Shown here: piece after piece, positions 43,743 to 52,174 of the stretch
Numbering within the stretch: the first letter of the stretch is position 1
How the letters are laid out: each line of letters begins with the position of its first letter
NCBI RefSeq assembly: GCF_023650515.1
Contig: NZ_CP096016.1
Location: 3,102,001-3,166,000, forward strand
Source: Alkalimarinus coralli
Lineage (GTDB): Bacteria > Pseudomonadota > Gammaproteobacteria > Pseudomonadales > Oleiphilaceae
Direction: 5' to 3'
DNA: 64,000 nucleotides
Notes under the pieces: model-generated
What the model was told of the DNA's origin: nothing
Database searches by the model: none
The model's input: only the letters and a program-made list of their open reading frames with translations
Program-made: the position numbers and the translations under genes

Positions 43743-43761
43743 GATAATGATTCTCATTAGC
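43743..43761. promoter_or_regulatory. Fur box
   Basis: GATAATGATTCTCATTAGC matches the 19-bp Fur consensus GATAATGATAATCATTATC at 16 positions. It lies 66 bp upstream of the 41-aa gene (-) and 102 bp upstream of the inositol monophosphatase-family gene (+). Distance and gene type favour control of the minus-strand pair by the ferric uptake regulator. Confidence 0.75.
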
Positions 43762-43862
43762 GAAAAAGTCAAGAGATTGCCGCCCATTTCCAGCAAATAA
43801 TATTTAGTGCTAAATTAATCAACTAAAAGTAACACTCCACCGTTTAAACCACTGAGGCCAGG

Positions 43863-44693
43863 ATGAGCAAAAACGTACTTCAAGAAATTTCTCTATTTGC
43901 CACTGATCTGGCAATCAAAGCAGGAGAACTAATCAAGCATGAGCGTGAACAAAATACGCTGACGCAGACTTACAAGTCTAACCATGAGCTTGTTACCCAA
44001 GCAGATATAAAGGCTGATGAACTTATCACGCGTCAGATTCGTGAGGTTTACCCTGACCATAGAATACTCTCAGAGGAGTCTTCTCCAGACAGCCTGGAGC
44101 AAAACAGTGGCCAACTAGATAGCCCAATCTGGATCATTGACCCTATAGATGGCACGGTTAACTATGCTCATGGCCACCATCAAGTCGCTATTTCAATTGC
44201 TTACGCAGATGCAGGAAAAGTGCAAGTTGGAATCGTTCACTGCCCTTTTCAGGGAGAAACATTTGAGGCCGTTCGTGGGCAGGATAGCTTAATGAACGGC
44301 AACCCTATAGCGGTTAGCCACAAGAGAGAGTTAAGAAAGGCGCTAATCGGTACTGGCTTCCCTTATGACAAAAGCAACCTGGAGCCTCTCATTAAACGCC
44401 TTCGGTTGATAGTTAACAACTGCCAGGATATTCGACGTATTGGCTCCGCTGCCATTGATATATGCTGGGTCGCAATGGGACGGTTAGATGGTTTTTATGA
44501 GTCGCTGAGCCCATGGGATTTCGCAGCAGCCCAACTGATAGCTGAGCAGGCAGGCGCTCGGTGCGGCCACTTTAGTCCTATCCCACTCACGGCATCCAAA
44601 GGTCTTTACGGGGAAGACATTCTTATCGCCACACCGGAGCTATATGACGAGTTGGCGCATCTGTTGAGAAGTGCCACGGATAGAGCAGGTTAA
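43863..44693 (+). CDS. inositol monophosphatase-family protein
   Basis: This 276-aa protein has the complete metal-binding set of the family: SEES near residue 71, IIDPIDGTVNYAHG (about 93-106) and the C-terminal ESLSPWDFAAAQLIAEQAG. Members include SuhB, CysQ and histidinol-phosphatases; which substrate this one uses is not clear. A second family member elsewhere would be expected to be SuhB proper. It is convergent with the solute-binding gene, with 7 bp between the stops. Confidence 0.88.
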   Translation: MSKNVLQEISLFATDLAIKAGELIKHEREQNTLTQTYKSNHELVTQADIKADELITRQIREVYPDHRILSEESSPDSLEQNSGQLDSPIWIIDPIDGTVNYAHGHHQVAISIAYADAGKVQVGIVHCPFQGETFEAVRGQDSLMNGNPIAVSHKRELRKALIGTGFPYDKSNLEPLIKRLRLIVNNCQDIRRIGSAAIDICWVAMGRLDGFYESLSPWDFAAAQLIAEQAGARCGHFSPIPLTASKGLYGEDILIATPELYDELAHLLRSATDRAG

Positions 44694-44700
44694 AAAGCAC

Positions 44701-45516
44701 CTAATCACCGTACGCACCACCTTTGATATAGACGCCATCACTCATTGCATTCAGGTAGCCTTGCAGCTCACCCGTTTCTCTCAAGCGTTTCAGACCCCGA
44801 TTAAAGATATCAAGATAGCGCTTACTTTTGTCATTATTTCGGGCAAACAGTAAGTGCAGAGATTTCGAGTGGATAGGATTTGGGTTGTGGGTGATAAGTT
44901 TTTGTTCTTCTTCTGAGAATAAACGACGAACCATCGCATAACCTACTTCTTTATCTTGAGGGAATACGTGGATTCGTTTTTTTAGAAGCACCATAAAATT
45001 TGTTTCATCACTGACTATTCGTTGCACTTTAAACAGCCCTTCCCGCTCCGCTTTTTCAAACGCCTCACCATAGTAGTACCCTAACGTCCCCCCCACACTA
45101 AGACCTTTCAGGTCAGCTATGCTGCTCCACTTAAAAGGGTAATCTGTTCGATGAAAGAAAACCTGCTCACCACTCACGATCGGATCGCTGCAATAAAAAA
45201 GCTTTTCCCTTTCAGGGGAGCAGTAATAGGGCATGGTCGTATCCCAAACGCCATCCTTGACCATTTGATAGCCACGCGCCCAGGGAAAATAACCAAAAAC
45301 CGTATCAATCCCCTTTTCTTGATAAATTTTTTCTATGACATGCCCAATCGCGCCATGGTGCTGGTAGTCTTTAGATACATAGGGAACCCACTCTCCGGTG
45401 GCAACACGGATTGTCTCACCACCTATCGCAACAGATGATAAAAATAAAAGCAACGCAACACCCAACCGGGCAGCAAGCTGGCTCAGGTATTCCAGTTTTA
45501 TATTGGCAATAGCCAT
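44701..45516 (-). CDS. periplasmic solute-binding protein, family 3
   Basis: This 271-aa exported protein has a signal peptide (about 1-32, LGVALLLFLSSVAIGGE) and then the SBP_bac_3 fold: TIRVATGEWVPYVSKDYQ at the start, GVWDTTMPYYCSPEREKLFYCSDPI, and WSSIADLKGLSVGGTLGYYYG. No permease or ATPase gene is adjacent, so it is an orphan. Such orphans with WVPY...D signatures often act as sensory or stand-alone binding proteins. The ligand is unknown. Confidence 0.85.
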   Translation of the reverse strand: MAIANIKLEYLSQLAARLGVALLLFLSSVAIGGETIRVATGEWVPYVSKDYQHHGAIGHVIEKIYQEKGIDTVFGYFPWARGYQMVKDGVWDTTMPYYCSPEREKLFYCSDPIVSGEQVFFHRTDYPFKWSSIADLKGLSVGGTLGYYYGEAFEKAEREGLFKVQRIVSDETNFMVLLKKRIHVFPQDKEVGYAMVRRLFSEEEQKLITHNPNPIHSKSLHLLFARNNDKSKRYLDIFNRGLKRLRETGELQGYLNAMSDGVYIKGGAYGD

Positions 45517-45599
45517 AAACAGACCTTCGATAGCAGAATACAGTGTCCTCTGAACACACTGCGTTATGTCAGTTTTGAGTTAACCTTACCTTTTATAAT

Positions 45600-45739
45600 G
45601 AGACTTTTTCACGACTACTGCGCTTACAAATACAGCGTTAAAAAATGACTCAAAATACTCATTTATAGACCATAAACTGCGCTTTTTCGTCATGTTTTGC
45701 CTTGTCTTTGATTCGCTCATAACGTCGTGTAAAGGCCTC
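45600..45739 (-). mobile_element. 140-bp MITE-like element, complete copy 2
   Basis: This is the inverted partner of 11419-11558, the same 140 bp long. Its ends have drifted (GAGACTTTTTCACGAC and GTCGTGTAAAGGCCTC). It is flanked on both sides by ATAAT (45595-45599 and 45740-45744), a candidate 5-bp target duplication. It lies between the solute-binding gene and the end of slmA. Confidence 0.85.
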
Positions 45740-45793
45740 ATAATGTCACTAATAGTAGCTACTCATCGCAGCAGAGCAAATGAGTCGCACAAC

Positions 45794-46393
45794 CTATACT
45801 AACAGCCCTTTTGATAGATAATTCCACTGCTCACTCCATCCTTCAAGAGGCGCTTGCTTAAATTCAGACCTGACAAACTGGTGAATACGCCCTTCAGCTA
45901 GCGCCACTAAGAGGTTTGACGCTTTGCTCGCCACCAGCGTCGACCGCTTCCCTTCCCTGATCGCGGCCTCTCTTAATATTCGTTTAATTTGAGCTTCCAA
46001 CCTTTCAAAGAACTGAGAGACCCTGACACGCAAACGATCTTTCTCTCCTGCAAGCGCGTCCCCCATTAAAATACGGCAGATGCCCGGGTTCTTTTCCGCA
46101 AAAGCCAGGACTAAGGTAAGAATGCCCTCGATTTTATCCTGCGAGCTTTTATCCTCTTTCATTATTCGGCTTATACGGCTAAAAACACTCTCTTCTACAA
46201 ACTCAATAAGGCCTTCGAACATTTTACCTTTACTAGGAAAGTGGCGATAAAGCGCCGCCTCGGTCACCCCGACTTCTTTTGCCAAGTTTGCCGTTGTAAT
46301 GCGTGCACCAGGACTCTGCTCTAGCATTAACGCTAGCGATTCCAAAATCTGCTGACGACGATTATTACGATCTTTTTTGGGTGAAGCAGCCAT
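45794..46393 (-). CDS. slmA: nucleoid occlusion factor SlmA (TetR family)
   Basis: SlmA binds specific chromosomal sites and blocks FtsZ assembly over the nucleoid. From ATG 46393 the product is 199 aa. The N-terminal helix-turn-helix reads RRQQILESLALMLEQS to TTANLAKEVGVTEAALYRHF, and PSKGKMFEGLIEFVEES and FVRSEFK near the end match SlmA rather than general TetR proteins. Two more in-frame starts lie upstream (to 46408). AAGGATGGGG precedes the chosen ATG. Confidence 0.9.
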   Translation of the reverse strand: MAASPKKDRNNRRQQILESLALMLEQSPGARITTANLAKEVGVTEAALYRHFPSKGKMFEGLIEFVEESVFSRISRIMKEDKSSQDKIEGILTLVLAFAEKNPGICRILMGDALAGEKDRLRVRVSQFFERLEAQIKRILREAAIREGKRSTLVASKASNLLVALAEGRIHQFVRSEFKQAPLEGWSEQWNYLSKGLLV

Positions 46394-46449
46394 CCCCATC
46401 CTTCCCACTATATATGTATTGAAAAATGCCCCAAGAACCTTATCAGGCG

Positions 46450-47259
46450 TTAACTAAAAAAGGTGCCATCAATCGGTGATGATGCAGAAGCATAGAGTTT
46501 CCTCGGCATACGGCCTGCCAGATAAGCATCGCGGCCGCATTCTACAGCACCCTTCATCGCCCGCGCCATCAGAATAGGATTCTGCGCTGCAGCAATCGCC
46601 GTATTCATTAACACGCCATCACACCCCAACTCCATTGCAATCGTTGCATCAGAGGCGGTACCTACACCCGCATCAACTAACACAGGAACCGCTGCATTTT
46701 CTAGAATCATACGGATATTGTATGGGTTTCTTATTCCTAGCCCTGAGCCAATCGGTGCGCCTAATGGCATCACAGCAACACACCCCATATCTTCAAGCCG
46801 TTTGGCAATAATAGGGTCATCGGTGGTATACACCATCACCTTAAAGCCATCTTTAATCAACTCTTCCGCTGCAACCAAGGTTTCAGTAATATCGGGATAC
46901 AGTGTTTTCTGGTCTCCCAAAACTTCCAACTTAACCAGATCATGGCCACCCAGCAGCTCTCTTGCTAACCGGCAGGTTCGAACAGCATCTTTCGCGGTAT
47001 AACAGCCAGCAGTGTTTGGCAGAATGGTATATTTATCAGGCGAAATAACATCCAGCAGATTAGGTTCGCCAGGGGTCTGACCAATATTAGTTCTTCTTAC
47101 CGCAACCGTTACAATCTCTGCGCCACTGGTCTCAATCGCTTCACGGGTTTCATCAAGGTTCTTGTATTTACCGGTCCCCACCAACAGCCTGGACTGGTAT
47201 ACCTTACCATCAATAACTAACGGACTATCAACGCCTTGATTCGTGGTATTATTTGTCAT
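46450..47259 (-). CDS. thiG: thiazole synthase
   Basis: ThiG builds the thiazole ring of thiamine from deoxyxylulose phosphate, a glycine imine and the sulfur carried by ThiS. From ATG 47259 it is 269 aa. Motifs are [42 protein letters not shown] with the Schiff-base Lys region, [15 protein letters not shown] and [11 protein letters not shown]. thiS lies upstream on the same strand, so the two form an operon. An extension to 47280 is possible but has no better ribosome-binding site. Confidence 0.95.
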   Translation of the reverse strand: MTNNTTNQGVDSPLVIDGKVYQSRLLVGTGKYKNLDETREAIETSGAEIVTVAVRRTNIGQTPGEPNLLDVISPDKYTILPNTAGCYTAKDAVRTCRLARELLGGHDLVKLEVLGDQKTLYPDITETLVAAEELIKDGFKVMVYTTDDPIIAKRLEDMGCVAVMPLGAPIGSGLGIRNPYNIRMILENAAVPVLVDAGVGTASDATIAMELGCDGVLMNTAIAAAQNPILMARAMKGAVECGRDAYLAGRMPRKLYASASSPIDGTFFS

Positions 47260-47353
47260 ATTTTTACCTGGTTTGATCAATTTTCAGATGCTATTTTAAT
47301 TCAATATATCATGCGGTTTATCGCTTCATTCAGAAACAGTGTTAACGCAGGCA

Positions 47354-47554
47354 CTAACCACCGCCAATGGCATGAACTACCTCAAGTGTATCGCCCTGAT
47401 TGAGCGTTGTTGTTGCGTGCTGACTATGAGGCACAATCTCCATATTCAACTCTACAGCAATACGCTTTCCCGTTAGGGAGAGCGCCTGAATCAGATCTGC
47501 AACGGTTGCGCCTGGTTCAAGCGCTTTTTCATCCCCATTTACGATAACGTTCAA
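47354..47554 (-). CDS. thiS: sulfur carrier protein ThiS
   Basis: This 66-aa ubiquitin-like protein ends in the required Gly-Gly (HAIGGG), where the thiocarboxylate is formed. It starts MNVIVNGDEKAL and has the ELNMEIVP strand typical of ThiS. It directly precedes thiG. Other thiamine genes (thiF, thiH, thiC) are not in the window. Confidence 0.93.
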   Translation of the reverse strand: MNVIVNGDEKALEPGATVADLIQALSLTGKRIAVELNMEIVPHSQHATTTLNQGDTLEVVHAIGGG

Positions 47555-47566
47555 TTTAATCTCCCG

Positions 47567-47986
47567 CTAATGACGTTCTTTCCTAACTGCTGACGCAGAA
47601 CTTAAGCCCAACATGACCCAACCTGCGAGAAAACACACACCGCCCACCGGTGTAATCATCCCCAGTTTCTTAAGGCCAGTAAACGCATATAGATATAAGC
47701 TCCCCGAAAACAACACAATACCAATCACAAAACAATAGGTCGCCAACTTAAGATACCGGAGATTTACGGCGAGCGGCAACACCATCATCAGCCCAGCGAT
47801 CAACAAAGCCATGCTGTGGTAGAATTGGTACTCAACTGCGGTCTCATAGATTGCAAACAACTCAACACTGAGCATAGACTTAACTGCATGAGCACCAAAC
47901 GCACCGGCAGCCACACTCAAAAACGACAGCGCCGCTCCCAGAGTGATCACGCTGTAGCCTTTACTGTTCATTAGCGACTCATTCAT
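47567..47986 (-). CDS. DUF423 membrane protein
   Basis: This 139-aa protein has four hydrophobic helices and the DUF423 signature AAGAFGAHAVK near the start, EYQFYHSMALLIAG in the middle and ITPVGGVCFLAGW near the end. No function is established for the family (YgdD/YwdK). Its start codon shares one base with the apaH stop (TGATG), so it is translationally coupled to apaH; thiS starts 12 bp after its stop. Confidence 0.88.
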   Translation of the reverse strand: MNESLMNSKGYSVITLGAALSFLSVAAGAFGAHAVKSMLSVELFAIYETAVEYQFYHSMALLIAGLMMVLPLAVNLRYLKLATYCFVIGIVLFSGSLYLYAFTGLKKLGMITPVGGVCFLAGWVMLGLSSASAVRKERH

Positions 47987-48819
47987 CAGGCTTCACTCAC
48001 CGCAACTCTTTCGTCAAAACCACAGTCACAACTTGTTTTCTGCCAGGTATCAAGGTTTACAAGCGTGAGCCTTCCGCCCCAAACACAACCCGTATCGATG
48101 GCTATCATCTGTGGGTCAGATACATTCCCTTCCAACGCGGCCCAGTGGCCAAATATGATTTTAGTGCGGCCCCTCCGTCCATATGCATACCAAGGTTTAT
48201 AGCCCTCAGGCGCATTTAACGGCCCCAGTTTGCTATCAAAATCTAAAGCGCCATTCTCATCAATAAAGCGCATGCGAGTAAAATAATTGGTAATCACTCG
48301 CCACCGCTCTACGCCAGTTAGTGATTCACCCCAGGTTGTCGGCTCATTGCCATACATAGCCTTAAGGAACGCATCACAATCATTCCCCCTCAGCACAGCC
48401 TCAAGCTCTTTGGCGTATTGCTTCGCCTGCTTGATTTTCCATATATGAGGCACCCCCGCATGAGTCATCACCACTTTGCGGGCTTTGTCCCTGATCATCA
48501 GCTTTTGATGACGGAGCCAGTCCATTAACTCATCAACATCTGGCGCATCAAGAATATCGTTAAAGGTATCCTTTCGCTTACGACTTTGAGCCCCTCGCGC
48601 AACGGCCAGCAAGTGTAGATCATGATTACCCAACACCACCCGTGCAGATTTATCCAGGGACTTAATATATCGCAACGTTTTAAGCGACTCAGGCCCCCGG
48701 TTAACCAAATCTCCAGCCACCCAAAGCGTGTCTTTCAATGGGTCAAATTTAACGTTGTCTAACAGGCAGCGCAGGCTATCGTAACACCCCTGAATATCAC
48801 CTACCGCATATATAGCCAA
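47986..48819 (-). CDS. apaH: symmetrical diadenosine tetraphosphatase
   Basis: ApaH hydrolyses Ap4A to two ADP and removes Np4A caps from RNA. The 277-aa protein has the metallophosphatase motifs GDIQGC, AGDLVNRGPES, VLGNHD and MTHAGVPH in order, with IFGHWAALEG later. It follows rsmA on the same strand after 29 bp. The apaG gene usually found between rsmA and apaH is absent. Confidence 0.95.
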   Translation of the reverse strand: MAIYAVGDIQGCYDSLRCLLDNVKFDPLKDTLWVAGDLVNRGPESLKTLRYIKSLDKSARVVLGNHDLHLLAVARGAQSRKRKDTFNDILDAPDVDELMDWLRHQKLMIRDKARKVVMTHAGVPHIWKIKQAKQYAKELEAVLRGNDCDAFLKAMYGNEPTTWGESLTGVERWRVITNYFTRMRFIDENGALDFDSKLGPLNAPEGYKPWYAYGRRGRTKIIFGHWAALEGNVSDPQMIAIDTGCVWGGRLTLVNLDTWQKTSCDCGFDERVAVSEA

Positions 48820-48848
48820 TACACCACCCTCGTTATTGTCATCACCGA

Positions 48849-49658
48849 TTATGCCCGATCAGTAATTGCATCACTTATTGTCACATACTCTTGCAACGAT
48901 AAGTTTTCAGGCCTAAGTCCGCTGTTAATACCCAACAGCTCCAACTCCTCGGCAGAAATCATCGCCGATAAAGCGTTTCGAAGCGTCTTCCTTCGCATCG
49001 TAAACGCGGTTCTAACAACGCTTTCCAGTGTTTTTATATCCTTGGCGGGGTGTGGCAATGTTTTATGAGGAGTTAACCTGACGATTGCAGAATCCACTTT
49101 AGGCCGAGGGTCAAACGATTCAGGCGGTACGATAAACAGAGGCTGTATCTGGCAATAGTATTGAGCCATAATACCCAACCTGCCATAGTTATTGTCACCA
49201 GGCCCCGCAGCCAGGCGATCCACCACCTCTTTCTGCAACATAAAGTGCATATCGCGCATATTTTCTACATGTTTCAACAAGTGAAAAATAAGCGGCGTTG
49301 AGATGTTGTAAGGAAGGTTTCCAACAAGCCTCAAAGGCTGTCCCGGCAATGCTAACTGGTTAAAGTCAAACGTCAGGGCATCCGCTTCATGAATTACAAA
49401 ATCAGGATAATTGAAAAACTTGGTTCTCAGAATGGGAATCAGGTCGCGATCAAGTTCAACAACGTTTAGCTTACCTTCTGTTGCAGCCAGCAGCTCCTCT
49501 GTTATGGCGCCCAACCCCGGCCCAATTTCAACCAGACACTCATCGGGTTTAGGGTGAATGCTTCTGATTATCCGGTCAATCACACCATGATCATGCAAAA
49601 AGTTCTGGCCAAATCGTTTTCTAGCCTGATGTCCCAAGTTGGACGATTGCTTTGCCAT
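48849..49658 (-). CDS. rsmA: 16S rRNA dimethyladenosine transferase (KsgA)
   Basis: RsmA dimethylates two adjacent adenosines near the 3' end of 16S rRNA. It is 269 aa, the usual length. Motifs are [22 protein letters not shown] (SAM binding), VELDRDLIP and the catalytic NLPYNIS, with the C-terminal [13 protein letters not shown]. It sits in the conserved lptD-surA-pdxA-rsmA-apaH order. Confidence 0.96.
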   Translation of the reverse strand: MAKQSSNLGHQARKRFGQNFLHDHGVIDRIIRSIHPKPDECLVEIGPGLGAITEELLAATEGKLNVVELDRDLIPILRTKFFNYPDFVIHEADALTFDFNQLALPGQPLRLVGNLPYNISTPLIFHLLKHVENMRDMHFMLQKEVVDRLAAGPGDNNYGRLGIMAQYYCQIQPLFIVPPESFDPRPKVDSAIVRLTPHKTLPHPAKDIKTLESVVRTAFTMRRKTLRNALSAMISAEELELLGINSGLRPENLSLQEYVTISDAITDRA

Positions 49659-49716
49659 CTGCGTTTTCTCTATATTGATGGTAAATCTTAAGTTATGCCT
49701 GCCTGGACTAAATAGG

Positions 49717-50712
49717 CTAGTTGCTGTTTGATCGCTCTGACATTAATGTCGCCGACTTAACCGCCTGTTCCAGACTGCCAACATCCGCCCGGCCACTGCC
49801 CGCAAGGTCTAATGCCGTGCCGTGGTCGACTGAGGTACGGATGATCGGCAATCCCAGCGTAATGTTCACAGCAGAACCAAACCCCTGATACTTCAGCACG
49901 GGGAGCCCCTGGTCGTGATACATGGCCAGAACGGCATCAGCATCTTCCAACCATCTTGGCGTAAACAGTGTATCTGCAGGAAGAGGGCCTATCAGGTTCA
50001 TTCCTTGAGCGCGAAACTCATCCAGCACCGGCGTAATGGTCTCTATCTCCTCCATCCCCATATGCCCTCCCTCTCCTGCATGAGGGTTTAATCCGGCAAC
50101 AAGAATTCTAGGTGATGCAAGGCCGAACTTGGTCTCTAGATCGTGGTGGAGGATATTAATAATCTGTCGCAATAGTGGCTTGGTAATCGCACCCGACACT
50201 TCAGACAGGGGAAGGTGCGTCGTTACCAGGGCAACTTTTAGCTGCTCAGACGCTAACATCATCACGACCCTGTCAACGCCGCATAAGGCCTGAAAGAACT
50301 CGGTGTGGCCAGTAAAGGCAATACCCGCATCGTTGATGACACCTTTGTGAACTGGCGCAGTGACAACCCCCGAAAACATCCCATTTATGCACCCTTCAGC
50401 CGCTACTTTCAGGGTTTCGAGAACATAATTGGCATGTCTGGGTGAAAGAATGCCCGCTTCAACGGGGCCTTCCAGCATGCCATCAAACGGCTCAGAGTAA
50501 ACGGAAATATGGCCAGGCTGGTTTGAAACGCTGCCACCAGGCTGCCACAACTCAACAGTGAGAGGTAAGCCTAATATACGGGCTCTCTCCTGCAATACCT
50601 CTGCTGCGCATACCAACACCACCGGGCTCTTGAAACCTTTCTGAGCCAGCTGTATACATAGATCCGGCCCTATGCCCGCAGGCTCTCCTGCTGTTATTGC
50701 GAGTGGAGACAT
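49717..50712 (-). CDS. pdxA: 4-hydroxythreonine-4-phosphate dehydrogenase
   Basis: PdxA oxidises 4-phosphohydroxythreonine in pyridoxal phosphate synthesis. The 331-aa protein has the start [20 protein letters not shown], the metal and substrate motifs [45 protein letters not shown] and the C-terminal [17 protein letters not shown] fragment lies between it and surA, so the usual surA-pdxA coupling is loosened to a gap of about 70 bp. Confidence 0.96.
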   Translation of the reverse strand: MSPLAITAGEPAGIGPDLCIQLAQKGFKSPVVLVCAAEVLQERARILGLPLTVELWQPGGSVSNQPGHISVYSEPFDGMLEGPVEAGILSPRHANYVLETLKVAAEGCINGMFSGVVTAPVHKGVINDAGIAFTGHTEFFQALCGVDRVVMMLASEQLKVALVTTHLPLSEVSGAITKPLLRQIINILHHDLETKFGLASPRILVAGLNPHAGEGGHMGMEEIETITPVLDEFRAQGMNLIGPLPADTLFTPRWLEDADAVLAMYHDQGLPVLKYQGFGSAVNITLGLPIIRTSVDHGTALDLAGSGRADVGSLEQAVKSATLMSERSNSN

Positions 50713-50750
50713 TTAAACTAGCCTTATTTGCGAAATATATAGTGAGCATT

Positions 50751-50768
50751 TTGCACGACTACTGCGCT
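50751..50768. repeat. MITE end fragment in the surA-pdxA gap
   Basis: TTGCACGACTACTGCGCT is identical to the inward-reading end of the 140-bp element next to its terminal repeat. The outer bases (GAGCATT instead of GAGACCT) are only partly conserved. The rest of the element is missing. Confidence 0.55.
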
Positions 50769-50785
50769 CATAGTGTTTTTGTAGC

Positions 50786-52096
50786 CTACTCGGAACCATC
50801 ACGATATTTAAACTCAATAAACGCTTCTTCACGAATTTCGCGAAGCCATAGCGTCAGCTCTTCATCATACTTACGACGATGAATCACCCGTCGCGCTTGA
50901 TTGGCCTGAATCCTGTTTCCCAAATCTTCCATCCGGGTATCCTGCACCTGAAGGATGTGCCAACCGAAATCTGACAGAAATGGCTCACTAATTTCGCCTA
51001 CTTTGCTATGTTGCATGATATCGTCAAAAGCGGGCACCATCTCCCCCGGACTGACCCATTCAAGGTCTCCCCCACTAATTGCAGAAACAGGGTCTTCAGA
51101 GTGAGCCTTGGCAATTGCGGCAAAGTCATCTCCACTGATAATCCGCTCGCGCAACTGTTCAATAATTGTTTTGGCCTCTTGCTCTGTACGCACCTCACTG
51201 GGTTTGATCAGAATATGGCGTACATTGAACTGCTTAACCAGCTGCTCTTTTCCTCCCCGCTTATCAAGCACAGACATAATGTGAAAGCCACTGGGTGTTC
51301 TGAGTAGTTCCGAAGGTTTACCTACTTTCAGGGTTTGAATAATATCCGCCGCAATTGATGGCACCTCGTTCTCTTTACGCCAGCCAATAACCCCCCCCTG
51401 CAAAGCGTTTCGCCCATCCGACTTTGCGACGGCAGTCTGCTTGAAGTCAGCGCCATTGTTAAGTTCGGCAACAATGCCTTCTGCCCGCTTTCTGGCCTCT
51501 TCAACAATGACAGGATTGGCAGGGTCAGAAATAGAAACCAATATGTGACCTAAATAGTACTCGGTGGCCGTGCGCCGTTTACCTTCGGAAGAAGCCAGGA
51601 ATGTCTCTACTTCTTTGTCGGTTACCCGAACCTTTCTGTCTACCTGACGTTGCTGGAGTCTGCTTATCAGGAGTTCACGCCGAATCTGCTCACGAGCCTC
51701 ATTGTAGGTAACCCCTTCAGACTTTATCTCTTCCTGAAACTCATCTAACGTATAGCCATTTCTCTTTGCAATGTTCTGCATGGTTTCATTGAGTTGGTTA
51801 TCGTCTACACGCAAGCCATTTCTCTCTGCCATCTGCAGCTGAATACTCTCAAGAATCAACTGATCCAAGACTCTTTCAGACATAACACTGGCAGGAGGAA
51901 GCGCTGTCCCTTGAGCCTTGAGTCGGGCGGTAATCGTTTTAATGCGCGCTTCTAGTTCTGACACCATGACAATATCGTCATCCACAATAACCAGAACATG
52001 GTCTAGCGGCTTCACCTTACCGTAAGCCGTGGAGAGCGTTAACAAGAACAGCATCGTTAATGTTAAGCAACGAAACAGTATGTTTTTTAACAACAT
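50786..52096 (-). CDS. surA: periplasmic chaperone/isomerase SurA
   Basis: SurA escorts outer-membrane proteins to the BAM complex. The 436-aa protein has a signal peptide (to about residue 26, LSTAYG), an N-terminal chaperone domain (VLVIVDDDIVMVSELEARI), two parvulin domains (about 175-275, YYLGHILVSIS; and 285-385, FNVRHILIKPSE) and a C-terminal helix. It lies between lptD and pdxA, the standard order. lptD is one of its main clients. Confidence 0.96.
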   Translation of the reverse strand: MLLKNILFRCLTLTMLFLLTLSTAYGKVKPLDHVLVIVDDDIVMVSELEARIKTITARLKAQGTALPPASVMSERVLDQLILESIQLQMAERNGLRVDDNQLNETMQNIAKRNGYTLDEFQEEIKSEGVTYNEAREQIRRELLISRLQQRQVDRKVRVTDKEVETFLASSEGKRRTATEYYLGHILVSISDPANPVIVEEARKRAEGIVAELNNGADFKQTAVAKSDGRNALQGGVIGWRKENEVPSIAADIIQTLKVGKPSELLRTPSGFHIMSVLDKRGGKEQLVKQFNVRHILIKPSEVRTEQEAKTIIEQLRERIISGDDFAAIAKAHSEDPVSAISGGDLEWVSPGEMVPAFDDIMQHSKVGEISEPFLSDFGWHILQVQDTRMEDLGNRIQANQARRVIHRRKYDEELTLWLREIREEAFIEFKYRDGSE

Positions 52097-52174
52097 AAAT
52101 CAGCACTACCTAATAGAAATAAATTCAAAAACTAAACGTTTGCCTTTTTAATCGGCGATCTAGTCGACGATGTA

